Shown here piece after piece: positions 10,340 through 21,160 of a stretch of DNA of 64,000 nucleotides; positions within the stretch are counted from its first letter, which is position 1, and each line of letters opens with the position of its first letter. The translations under genes and the position numbers were made by a program. The notes beneath the pieces were generated by a model that did no database searches, was not told where the DNA came from, and saw only the letters and a list, made by a program, of their open reading frames with translations. This DNA is from Dipteris shenzhenensis (Eukaryota; Polypodiophyta; Polypodiopsida; Gleicheniales), in NCBI GenBank assembly GCA_047967505.1, contig CM106540.1; one strand, 5' to 3'.

Positions 10340-11245
10340 TCTAATGAAGTTTGCCAAGTTACCACAAAAGGAGGTATGGGATGAGGAGCTTGCAGATGAT
10401 ATTTTAGATTCTTATGATGATGAACATCACAACCTCATCATCAATGAGACTCGTGTCAGGATCAGCTCAGACCTACTAAAGAAAGCTTTTAGGTTGAAGC
10501 AGTGTACTAACGCTTCATAGATGGTAGACACCAAGAGGTGTGATGCCTACTTCGATGATAATAGCTATTCTTCCTCATAGGGTTATCTGATCCGCAAGGC
10601 TGGTGATGAAAGCCTAAAGACCATTTACAAGTTCCTATTCAAGTTCATCGAATTAAAGAAGAGCGATGAGTATGTTTTGAGGTAGTATGTAGCTTGAGTG
10701 GTCTTTGTAGTGGAGGACTGGCTTACCATCTTCAAAAAGACATTTGAGACCCAGCTATGAGACCCAGCTACTAGGAGTAGTAAGCTAGGGAAAAACTCAC
10801 TGTAAGCTTTGCTCACACCACTGCATGCTGCAACACCCTATGGTGTTAGGATAGGTGCCCTCTCCAAAAGAATTACCCCTTTCAGGTGGAGTAGGGCCAT
10901 CTAAGACAAAGAATGAGAAACATGAGGGTAAGCCAGGAAGCAAGTATGGGCAGGGTTTGGATGGGAAAGGGCTGAGTGGCTAAGAGGGTGAAGTGGACCA
11001 AGAGAAACATGTTGACTGAGGTGTCAAGTAGGAGACACTAAAGGCACAGGATTGGGATGGACAAGAGCAAGATGAGCAGGCCATAGAGCGGGATGAGGGT
11101 GAGAAGACCCAAGATAAAGTGTTGGAGGGGAATAGCATTGATGGCACCTCTGAGAAAAAACAAGATAACTTGAGGGGAAACAAAATTGCAAGCACCCTTT
11201 CATTACCTGAAGATACCCTTTTGGCTGTTCCCCTCATGTTTTAGC
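10340..11245 (+). pseudogene. decayed ORF of unknown function downstream of gypsy G2 integrase
   Basis: With stops ignored, one plus-strand frame reads as protein-like, with an acidic block (EVWDEELADDILDSYDDEHH). It continues through RISSDLLKKAFRLKQC, GYLIRKAGDESLKTIYKFL and a charged Lys/Glu/Gln-rich C-terminus near 10900-11200. The family is not recognised. It lies after integrase and before the G2 3' LTR once the copia nest is removed, where some plant gypsy lineages carry an extra ORF. That role is inference. Confidence 0.35.
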
Positions 11246-12180
11246 TCCTTGGAGGTGAATAAAATGTTTTTTCCCTTCAGGTTATCTTGTTTTGCATCGA
11301 GTTTTGGGTTGGCATGACATGTTGTTGCTTGGGTGTCCCACTTCTATCTACTCCATTGAACGCTTTCATTTCCACATCCCCAAAGGTATCCTTTTGGCTG
11401 TTCCCCTCCAGTTTTGTTGTTTCCCTTCGGGTTATCTTATTTTGACATCCCCAAAGGGAAACAACATTGAAAATTTTAAGTTTGGGAGGAGATTCCCATT
11501 CGTTACCAGGTGTATTGGGCAAACCCAAGAGATGGAATTGTTTGCCTCCCCCCATTCAATGCACTAAGGTGTACTTGAACTAGTGCAGCTAGTGGTCTTG
11601 GTGTATGACTGAGCAATAAAGGTATTCAACCATATTGTCAAAAGGAATGCTCTCAATGCCAACACAATATCTTCAACACCAAGCGCAAGTTGATTCTCGC
11701 CAAAGTACACCAACTGTTGAAGTCGTCCATGCATGAGGTACCTACATATTATGGTAACCTTTTGTGATGCTTGAGAAGATCATAAGTATCCATGTGATAG
11801 AAGCTAAGTCCATGCGCTACAATATAAAATATCTATGTAAGGATCCCAACACAAAGTTGTAGGAGTTGGTTAGCCAAGTTTAATGTGCTATACTGCAAAT
11901 TTTGCGATGGCACTAGACATCAACGAGCCATCCAAAGACATAGTAGCCAAATCCTGGACAATGGAGTGGATTAACAACCCAAATGGCCTCCCTGGGATAT
12001 CAATAAAATCTATCCTTGGCCACCCAAGGGGAGCCATTTTGAAGCTAAGCCACCATGCTTCTCTCCCTGTGCTTCTACTATAGACAAGACTAGTCCATCT
12101 CGGCCATGATTCTATCCTCAACCTCCACTCTATTGAAGGCATTGACATCGATGACCATGCAGCTTCAACCCTGGAGCCTC
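11246..12180. other. unassigned sequence; contains one imperfect short duplication
   Basis: The string CTTTTGGCTGTTCCCCTC occurs near 11217 and 11391. Each is followed at a short distance by TTCCCTTC-GGTTATCTT, so a segment of about 170 bp is partly repeated. No coding family is recognised. The last five bases, GCCTC at 12176-12180, are the left target duplication of the copia B element. Confidence 0.4.
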
Positions 12181-12472
12181 TGTTGAGAGTTCACGCTCAA
12201 CATCATGTGATCATGTGTGCATAGCACCATCACGTGATCATATGTGCATAGCACTAACCTTATAGAGTGCTATAAAGGAAAGGGTTAGATCCCCTAACCC
12301 TAACCCTAACCCTAATCCTAACCCTAAATGGGTTTGTATATATTCTATTTTTTCAACTAAATCTAGTGTACAGTTAGTCATTTGTGGTGTGCTCTCTAGT
12401 TGTGCCCTCTCTCCTCATCTCCACTCTCTCCTCATCTCCACTCTTCTCCTCTCCACTCTTCATATTTTGTCA
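12181..12472 (+). repeat. 5' LTR of outer copia B element
   Basis: The 292-bp LTR starts TGTTGAGAGTTCACGC and ends ATTTTGTCA. It contains six CCCTAA-type units at 12292-12327 (one is TCCTAA). A duplicated pyrimidine segment (CTCATCTCCACTCT) near 12415-12445 is absent from the 257-bp LTRs. Together these account for the 35-bp length difference from the other three family B LTRs. A TATA-like TATATATT stretch follows the CCCTAA units. Confidence 0.92.
12292..12327 (+). repeat. telomere-like CCCTAA repeat inside an LTR
   Basis: Six consecutive hexamers, CCCTAA x4, TCCTAA, CCCTAA, lie in the middle of the LTR. The other family B LTRs have three units at the same place (near 19166, 26418 and 26932). 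These are hexamers, unlike the common plant telomere heptamer CCCTAAA. Confidence 0.9.
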
Positions 12473-12486
12473 TGGTATCAGAGCAT
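12473..12486 (+). other. primer binding site of outer copia B element
   Basis: TGGTATCAGAGCAT follows the LTR end with no gap. It matches the initiator-Met tRNA 3' end, as in the inner copy at 19310. Confidence 0.85.
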
Positions 12487-12772
12487 GGTTCTGCCTTCCG
12501 CTGAGGCGCCATCCACCTTGTGAGAGTGCGAGAGAGATTGAGAGATTGAGAGAGGTTGAGTGTTCTTTCACTTCCATTGAGTGATAGAGAAATTTTTGTC
12601 CATCTGAGAAGAATTTTTGTCCATGAGAGATTTTCAAATCTCCTTCCATTTGATTCATTGTTTCATTGAGAGATTCTTATTGTGAGAGAGAGAGATATCT
12701 TCTTTCTGAGTGAGAGAGGATTTCCGTTAAGAGTTCCTTGAGAAATTTCTTGTTTCAAATATTTCCATTAAG

Positions 12773-12964
12773 AGGCAAGCGACCTTGCTCATGCTGTAGG
12801 AACTCTGTGACAGTCTTCACTTTCATGTTTTCCTTCACTACCTCGGCAACTGCAGTGAGGATCTCGGATTCAGTAGTGGGAAACACAACTTTGGAAGCTT
12901 TGCATGGCATTCTGTCTACCCAAACTCCTCGTAAAAGCGAAAGAGTGGAGCCTATCTCTGCCAC
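12773..12964 (-). pseudogene. antisense fragment resembling L-gulonolactone oxidase, within the copia B leader
   Basis: On the strand opposite to the retroelement a frame contains GVWVDRMPC, then ASKVVFPTTESEILTAVAEV and KENMKVKTVT. This resembles the start of the FAD-binding domain of plant L-gulono-1,4-lactone oxidases (F-x-D-R-x-x-C, then A-x-V-x-Y-P-T-T-E-x-E-L, then M-K-V-x-T). About 60 codons are involved. The match ends where ordinary leader sequence resumes near 12773. The inner copy has no counterpart here. Capture of a host gene piece is inference. It could instead be another FAD-linked oxidase. Confidence 0.5.
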
Positions 12965-13689
12965 TGTTTATTGGGTGTTAAGGAGCTCGAACTTCTCGAT
13001 TTGCTATGTTAAGACCTTATTGCACTACTCCAGCTGTTGCTAAGCTCTAGCAACCACCATCAACAGCTCTTTGCTGCTCTCCAAATGACAGCCACGCACA
13101 CATAGCCCAACGAAGCAGCGCTTTCTCCCAACATTATAGCAATAGCCTACTTATGGGATAGGTCACCGACAACCAATGCTTCCAAGCCGCTATAGTTCAC
13201 GGTCTCTAGGGCATACTCAGCTCTCCAACAGAGCTTTGCAACAAAGCGCGACACCAGCAATGCTAACTCCAACGCCCATGCAAAGGCTAATGATTTTGCA
13301 AAATCCAAAATATAGCATAGTTTTGGGAATCAAAAAATTCAAAAAACTTAATAAAAGCTCAAGGAGATAACCCAACAGGTCGCTAAAAATGGGTCGCACT
13401 TCAAATTTGGGATAGGCGACTCCGTGACCACAGTGCAACGTCCACACCCAGCTTCCCCAAAAGCTCTGCACTATACCAGCACCGACGCTACAGCCACCGA
13501 TGGCTCCATCGAAGGCCAGCACAGCCCACTGATGGCTCCATCAGTCTGTGGTATCAAAGTCTCCACCAACACAATGCTTGGCCGCCTTCAATGCCTTCTC
13601 ATTCAATGAAGCGAAGCGTTCTCACCACCTTGAAGAATTCTGTCAACGAAATCTTCGTAGATTCTGATGAAATTTAGAGATCTCCGGTA
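12965..13689. other. outer copia B leader, non-coding mosaic
   Basis: No translated family is recognised. The string GGCGACTCCGTGACCA near 13418 recurs in the inner copy near 19932, and a segment near 13640-13680 resembles 20540-20580. The flanking parts differ completely between the two copies. This part of the leader is therefore a mosaic of shared and copy-specific pieces. Confidence 0.5.
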
Positions 13690-14180
13690 GCCCTCCTATT
13701 GACACGTGGAACCTACCCTATCTCTAGGATCACCACACCAGAAGGCGCCATGTGGCCCGAGTGCCACATCACCTTATCTAAACACGTGGCACACCTTATC
13801 CACATGCCACATCATCAGTGACACAACACTCAACCATGTCATCATCGACTGCCATGTCACCCCTACCACATCATTTGCCACATCACCAGTGACATGTCAC
13901 CTGCCATGTCACTAGTGACACATCACCTACCACATCATCAAGGACATGTCATTAGTGCCACATCATTTGTTGACATCATCATTTGTGCCACCTCAGCAAT
14001 GCCACCTCAGTTGTCCAATCAGCACTGACCTCTACAGGCACACACAGTGCTCCACAGTCACTGCATGTGACCACTTCTGCCACCTCAGCACAAGCTCTAC
14101 TGGCACACCTCTTGCTAGGCACAGTGCCACATCATCACTGCATGTGACTCACAGTGACACATCATCATTGAGCACATTTG
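13690..14180 (+). repeat. CCACATCATCAGTGACA-type array in outer copia B leader
   Basis: Degenerate repeats of a 10-25 bp motif built from CCACATCA, TCAGTGACA and CATGTCA fill the region. The equivalent array in the inner copy (20690-21160) has more CACGTCA versions. The drift from CACG to CACA/CATG in the older copy fits loss of methylated CpG. Confidence 0.7.
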
Positions 14181-14940
14181 AACTCCTTTTTCCCCTCCAC
14201 CTAGATTAAGTCGTATCTCTTGATCGAGGAAGAATTTGAGGGCGCTCCAAAAAGGAAAGTTGCTCGTTTTTCTGTGCTCTACGTGCTCGTCACATCACAC
14301 ACACATTTCACTGCAAGTTACATTCACATTTGAGCCTCATCAACAAAACCACTTCCTTCACGCACATTTGCCTCTACATCGATGCATTTGACCTAGCACT
14401 TAAAAAGAACAAAAGAAAAGGAATTATTTGTTGTTCTTTCATCGATCGATAGTTTGTATAGATCTAGATCAGAGTAGACTAGATCGCCATAGAGGGGACG
14501 CTTTGAATTTCCCCAAGTTGCCAATCTAAGCCATGCCCAAAATTCTCGACTAGTACCTACTTGAAGTCAGTCCATACACTCACATACGATTTCACATCAT
14601 TACATTACCTGAAACCTTATGTTCATTAGTTCAGTGAGCAAACTTCAGAGAGTACAGAGGCATTGCAGATTGTTTCAGTGGGCAAATAGCATTTGATTTC
14701 ACAGACACATGCCACCATTGTAAAGCCTATTCGGCTATCTCATGGCATTGTGCACATCATTTTAGCCTTGTAAAGCCTCTTGGCTATTCCCGACATTATT
14801 GCCACAAGCCTTGTAATACAAATTAGATTTTATATATTTGCAGTTGATTCGTCCAGAGATTTCACTTGGCATAGTCAGTGTATTTGCAGTTAATTCATAT
14901 AGAGATTTTCACTACCCTTTTGAGTACATTTCTTGCATCA

Positions 14941-17900
14941 TGTCGACTAGCAACCTCAATCTAGAGGCATCTGCTAAGTTAGACAACTCCAATAACGGTA
15001 CATGGAAATACCGAGTGGAGACCATTCTTGTACTTCAGGACAAATGGGAGTATGTCAATGGGTCTACACCTAAACCATTGGACAAATCCAGCCACCAGTA
15101 GCTCTACTCCATCTGTTGTCACAACACCAGCAACGGGATCTACAATGGGATCTACATCTACACAAACAATTTTTGCACTAGTAGCAGATCCTGCCATTGC
15201 CCGAGCTCAAGCAGAATGGGATAAGAAAGACAAGTACGCCTATCACCTGATCAAGTAGAATGTGCAAGATGTCATGCTAGGACAGCTCAACACAGTCAAG
15301 ACATCGAAAGAAGCATGGGATATGTTCACAACTCTCTACGAGTCCAAGAACACATCGAGGATTCTCACCCTGAGAAACTAGATCAACCAGAGTTTCTGCC
15401 AGTAGTGAAACCGGTCATGCTTGTGTACTTCGCATAAAAGACTACAACAATCAACTTGCAGTAGTAGGAGAGACTATGAACCTCGTAGAAATGGTTCAAG
15501 TCATTCTGAATGGACTAGGAGAGGGATACGCGCATCTAGTCCAGAGTATTGCCATTCAATGGCAAATTTTGACATTGGAAGAGCTTCAATCAGTCCTATT
15601 TGGTGAAGAAATCAGGACTCAGGCCATTCAAGCACGTAAAGGTCATTCTAATAATCAGGCATTCATAGCTTCAGACAGAAGCAGAGGTAGAGGCAAAGGC
15701 AGAGGTAGATCATATAAAAAAAGTGGTCATCATTAGCAACAAAATCAAAGTCCGCATCAACATCAGCATCAGCATCATCCTCAGCAACATCACAATCAGC
15801 AAAGAGGAAATCATTCCAATCGAGGAAGATTCCAAGGATGAGGGAATGCATCTACTAATGTGTCAAACATTCAGTGCAACTACTATCACAAGTTTGGACA
15901 CTATGAAAGAGATTGCCGCAAGAAGCAGTACGACCAAGGCGGTCAATCCAGCAGTAATCAAGAGGATTCCCGAGGCAGAGGAAATCATTGTGGTGGACAT
16001 TCTAGTCACAGTCATTTTGCAAATGAACATGGAAATATGTTTCTTGCAAGCGAGAAATTGCATCACACTGATACAGTGTACCTAGATAGTGTACCTAGAC
16101 ACTGATTTCAATCCCAAACATGATTTTAGCTATCAAGTCGACCAAGTGGAACAGGATCCTTGGTACATCGACAACGGTGCATCATCTCACATGACAAATC
16201 ATCAGGAATGGTTCACAGAAATGAAACCATTAGAAGGTCAGAAAAATGTCATCTAGATAGTAGACAATACATCGAATCTGGTTCAAGGGATAGGCGTTAT
16301 CCCTATGAACAATTTCACTAGTACGAAAGGATTAGTGAAAGATGTGCTATATGTTCCGAAGCTCAGCAAGAACCTTTTGTCAATAGGTCAAATGACGGAA
16401 CACAATTACAAAGTCATCTTCGACAGTGATGAATGCACTATCAGAGATAAATCCAAAAGATGTCAGCTAGTAGCAAAAGGTGTCAAGGAAGGATGCTTAT
16501 ATAGAATGCTAGCTACAGTACTAGATAAGCATGCCATGTCAGCTCAACTGCAATAGATGCCACTATCTACAAAATGGCACAAGAGATATGGTCATGTCAA
16601 CTTCAAGTACTTGTTAGATCTCAAGAATCAGAATATGGCAATTGGGATTCTGAAGCTACAGTTTCTTGGAAAAGTTTGTGAGGCATGCTGCTTTGGCAAA
16701 CAAAAGCAAACCAACTTTGTTAGAAGTACCTCTCATGCACGAGGTATTCTTGATTTGATGCATACAGATGTATGGGGTTATGCCCAGACCCGTAGCATCA
16801 ATGGTTCACTTTACTACTTGACTTTCATCGACGACTATAGCAGATATTGTTGGGTCTACTTTCTGAAAGAGAAATCTGAAGTATTTTTCAGATTTCAAGA
16901 ATTCAAAGCCATGGTAGAAAACCAGACAGGCAGAAAGATCAAAGTCATGAGATCAGATAGAGGAGGCGAATACATGTCTTTAGCATTCATGAACTTTTGC
17001 AGAAATCATGGCATTCAAAGACAATTTACATGTGCAGATACTCCTCAGCAGAATGCAAGAGCTGAAAGGAAGAATGGGACTTTAGTAGATAGTGCTAGAG
17101 CAATGCTTCGTGAAAAGCATCTTTCGAATCAGTATTGGGTAGAAGCAATAGCTACAGCAAACTAGTTGCTTAATCGGCTTCCTACCAAACCGATACAGGG
17201 TATGACTCCTTATGAAGCATTCACTGGACACAAGCCACACATTGGGCATCTCCACATATTTGGTTGCATAACATATGCCCACATACATGATGATCATCGC
17301 AGGAAATTGGATGCGAAGTCACACAAATGCATCATGGTTGGCTACAGTGAAGAAAGCAAAGCATACAAATTGTATGATCCCATCAACTGCAAAGTCATTA
17401 TCTCCAGAGATGTAATCTTTGATGAGGAATCAGAATGGAAAACCTCACCTACACGGGAGATAGAAGCATCGACTTCATAGTAATCTACAGAACAAGTTGA
17501 TGAAGAAGAGCAAGAATTGCCAGCAACACCCCAAGCACACCCACAGTAGCTCAGACGGTCTACTAGGGAAAGGAGACCTCCAGCCAGATTGACAAATACT
17601 TAGAAAGGCAAAGCAATTCAGGTGGAAACCACCAACTATGCTCTTATGACTACCATCATGGCTACAGAAGAGCCAGTGTACTTTGAAGACGTAGAAAAGC
17701 TAGAATGGCAAACTGCTATGAATGAAGAAATGGATGCTTTGTATAAGAATAATACTTGGGAATGATGCGACCTTCCACCAGGAAAGAAGGCCATAGCAAA
17801 CAAATGGGTATACAAAGTGAAGTACAATCCAAATGGCAGTATTCAAAGATACAAAGCCAGATTTGTTGTAAAAGGATTTGCACAACAATATGGTCAGGAC

Positions 17901-19052
17901 TATGATGAGACTTATGCTCTAGTAGCAAAGATGGATTCCATATGGTTCTTGATATCACTAGCGACACTCTGTAGATGGAATGTGTATCAGCTCGATGTTA
18001 AGAATGCATTTCTCAATGGTTACCTAGACGAGGAAGTCTACATGCAACAACCAACAGGTTATGTTGAACCAGGAAAGGAAAATAAGGTTTGCCATCTCAA
18101 GAAAAGTCTCCACAGCTTAAAAGAAGCACCCAGAAGTTGGTACAATAGAATTGACAAGTATTTTGTTGATCTGGGATATATGAAGTCCAATGCAGATCAT
18201 ACTCTCTACTACAAAGTTCAAGGGGAAGACATTACTATTGCACTTTTGTACGTAGATGATCTGATTGTGATAGGAAGCAAGGATAGCTTTATCAGAAAAT
18301 TGAAACAAGACTTATCTACAAAGTTCGACATGAAAGATCTTGGACTTATGCACTATTGTCTTGGAATTGAGTTATGGAGAGATTCAGATAGCACATTCAT
18401 GAGTCAACTCAACTATGTTGAGCGTCTCCTGAAGAAGTTTCATATGGCAGATTGCAAGATTGCAACCACTCCCATGGAACAGAGTTTGAAACTTACTAAA
18501 GATTCAAAAAAGCCTACAGTCAATGACTGATACTATAGGTAGCTCATTGGATCTCTTATATATCTGACAATCACATGGCCAGATATTTGTTATGAAGTAA
18601 GCTCAATAGCACAGTTTATGGCAAATCCAAAACAGTCTCACTGGAATGCAGCCAAAAGAGTCTTGAGATACACCAGAGGTACAAGACAGTTTGGGATAGA
18701 ATACAGCGGAAGTCATCCACGGTTGCATGGGATACTATGACAATGACTATGTCAGAGATCATGAGACCAGGAGATCGATATAGGGATATGCATTTTTCCT
18801 TGGTCAAGGTGCTATATTATGGTTGTCAAACAAACAGCCAACTGTTTCTTTATCTTCGACTGAAGCAGAATATAGAGCACTCACTAAAGGTGCATGTGAG
18901 GCTATATGGCTCAGAAGACTATTGTCAAATACAGATTACTTTGATGAGTCTAAGCCAACAAAAATATACTAGGATAATCAATTGGCTCAAGCATTGGCCA
19001 AGAATCCAGTATATCACTCCAGGACAAAGCACATTGATGTCAAAGAGCACTT
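14941..19052 (+). pseudogene. gag-pol of outer copia B element, interrupted and decayed
   Basis: Gag starts MSTSNLNLEASAKLDNS at 14941. The zinc knuckle near 15878 reads CNYYHKFGHYERDC, with its second Cys lost. The protease loop is DNGASSHMT (Ser changed to Asn) near 16170. Integrase (16557-17165) keeps HKRYGHVN, CEACCFGKQ, SDRGGEY and the catalytic Glu in RAERKNG. Reverse transcriptase (17640-18530) keeps LLYVDDLIV. RNase H is broken by stops and shifts. Stops include TAG at 15256, 15379, 16554, 17478 and 17547, where the inner copy has CAG. The frame runs into the inner LTR at 19053; the tail is at 26567. Confidence 0.9.
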
Positions 19053-19309
19053 TGTTGAGAGTTCACGCTCAACATCATGTGATCATGTGTGCATAGCACC
19101 ATCACGTGATCATATGTGCATAGCACTAACCTTATAGAGTGCTATAAAGGAAAGGGTTAGATCCCCTAACCCTAACCCTAAAAGGGTTTGTATATATTCT
19201 ATTTTTTCAACTAATTCTAGTGTACAATTAGTCATTTGTGGTGTGCTCTCTAGCTGTGCCCTCTCTGCTCATCTCCACTCTTCTCCTCTCCCCTCTTCAT
19301 ATTTTGTCA
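19053..19309 (+). repeat. 5' LTR of inner copia B element
   Basis: The LTR starts TGTTGAGAGTTCACGC and ends ATTTTGTCA. It carries three CCCTAA units. It differs from the 3' LTR at one position in each of: the first 20 bases, the segment before the CCCTAA units, the TACAATTAG segment and the CTCTGCTC segment. Confidence 0.95.
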
Positions 19310-19323
19310 TGGTATCAGAGCTC
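19310..19323 (+). other. primer binding site of inner copia B element
   Basis: TGGTATCAGAGCTC lies directly after the LTR and matches the initiator-Met tRNA 3' end over its first twelve bases. Confidence 0.9.
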
Positions 19324-20142
19324 CCTTGTCTTCCGTTGAGACATTGTGATTCTTGAGAGTGTGAGAGAGATTGTGAGATTGAGAGTTCTCTTGAGTGATT
19401 GTGAGATCCTTCCCTTCACTTCCGTTGAGAGAAAATTCCATCCATTTGGTGAGATATTTCCGTTCATCTCCTTCAAGAGTTTGTGAGAGATTTGATTCTT
19501 CTTCTTAAGAGAAATAGAGAGAAAGTTTCCATCTACTATTCTTGAGGTGTGAGAAAGAGATAGATTTCTGTTTGAGAGAGAACGAGAGAGATTTATTTCC
19601 TTGAGAGTCTTTGAGAGAGAGATTTGTGAGAGTCTCTCGACTTGCTTCTACTCTAGCGCTTCCTCTCCAACAAGAGTGCTTCCTCTCCTTCGAATGTTCC
19701 TTCACGGGATGCTCTAGTCAACACGGCTCATCTTCTAAGGCACCTACGCGACCTACAACAGCTCTTAGTTTTCGGTGTATCGTGGCTCCTTCAACCCATA
19801 GCTCCAACTCCAACCTTCGCTTCTAAACCATAATCCTATATTATACATGTAAAGACACAACCATGTACCTGCGCACTCTCCATATAGCATAGTCAACAAC
19901 AAGGACATCAGCGACCTCCTTCAGTGAATCTACTACTCATAGGCGACTCCGTGACCATAGTGCAACATCTACAGCCAGCCGCCTTCATCGCCACCATCAA
20001 GCTGCAGCAGCTCCATCAGCCCGCACGCCCGGCTCCTCTATGACGGACGCCTCTGGCAGCTCCCTGGCAGCTCAAGCTTCTCTGACCTCTACAACGAGCC
20101 CTCAGCATACCAGCGATCTACAGTCTCAAACCAAAGGGAGCT
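19324..20142. other. inner copia B leader, first part
   Basis: GAGA-rich sequence (TTGAGAG, GTGAGAGA) to about 19640 is shared in character with the outer leader at 12490-12770. From about 19640 to 20142 the sequence is mostly specific to this copy, apart from the shared GGCGACTCCGTGACCA near 19932. No coding family is recognised. Confidence 0.5.
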
Positions 20143-20428
20143 CCACGGTCGACAAGCAACTCGGTCACCGGGCTTTACTTTGGTGACTCCCTCGCCTACC
20201 TCCTCGACAACGCCAGCCCCGTCAGTGCCCATTGTAGCAGGATTTCGATGGTGGACAAAATGGGATCTCTGAATCAATAAGAAATCTAAAGGTTGAATGG
20301 GACGCGCAGTGAGCTTGACGACAACACGGCCGGGAGTGGCGTTGGGGCTTCGGTCGGCACAGCAACTCTAGCATCTCTATGGGTTCCGCTCCTCCAAATT
20401 GAGTCTGGCAAACCGCTCGGTTCTCCAT
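20143..20428 (-). pseudogene. antisense fragment of an MDR-family oxidoreductase (GroES-like N-terminus), within the copia B leader
   Basis: Opposite to the retroelement, a frame from ATG at 20428 reads MENRAVCQTQFGGAEPIEML. After one frameshift near 20345 it gives VVVKLTARPIQPLDF, then GTDGAGVVEEVGEGVTKVKP and GDRVA. This is the N-terminal GroES-like domain of zinc-type/quinone-oxidoreductase MDR enzymes, with the typical G-x-D-G-x-G-V-V-E-x-V-G-x-G-V and P-G-D-R-V motifs. About 95 codons are represented with no intron. The nucleotide-binding domain is absent. Its start is colinear with an ATG, so a 5' end of a transcript is likely. It is absent from the outer copy. Confidence 0.65.
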
Positions 20429-20689
20429 AATATCGTTGTGGGCAGCTTCGATTCAAGTCATGAAAGACTTCACCCAGCGACACTCTAGAAATCTTTGACT
20501 TCAAGACACCACCTCCAAACGGCATCGACGGAAATTCGCAGGGAGACGGAATCTCGAAGATTCCATCAGAATCTTTCAAAGATTCCGGTGCCCAACAGTC
20601 AGACACGTGGCAGATAGAATAGAACCAGGGTCTGGTTGCGATGACCTTGGGTTAACTGGCTGACCCACAGTTGGACACGTGGCAACCTT

Positions 20690-21160
20690 ATCCTACCCAC
20701 GTGCCACGTCACCACATTATCTTGACACGTGTCAATCCTATCTGACATGTCATCAGCCTATCCACACTACCACGTCAGCACTGCCATGTCATCAGGCCAC
20801 ATCATCAGTGCCACGTCACTTGCCACGTCATCAGTGACATGTCATCAGCCACGTCACTTGCCACGTCATCAGTGACATGTCATCAACCACGTCATCAGTG
20901 ACACATCATCAATGCCACGTCACCTGTGCCATGTCAGCATTGCCACGTCACCTTGCTGACATCATCTGTGCCACCTCAGCACTGCCACCTCAGCAATCCA
21001 GTCAGCACTGACCCGTGCAGGCACAGTCCCTTGCCAGGCACACTGTGCACACACTGCATGTGCACACTCTTGCCACCTCAGCACAGAGCTTCACTGGCAC
21101 ACCTCTTGCTAAGCACAGTGCCACATCATCACTGCATGTGACTCACAGTGACACACCATC
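20690..21160 (+). repeat. CACGTCATCAGTGACATGTCATCA-type array in inner copia B leader
   Basis: Many tandem, slightly varied copies of CCACGTCA, TCATCAGTGACATG and CACCTCAGCA occupy the stretch. ACGTCA/TGACGT is the core recognised by bZIP-type factors, so the array is a dense set of potential sites, though a regulatory role is untested. It continues toward gag with sequence shared with the outer copy (21180-21940 vs 14200-14940). Confidence 0.75.

Noticed and set aside
12292-12327. an interstitial telomere or chromosome-end relic
   Set aside because: The CCCTAA units sit at a fixed position inside the LTRs of one copia family, so they belong to the element.
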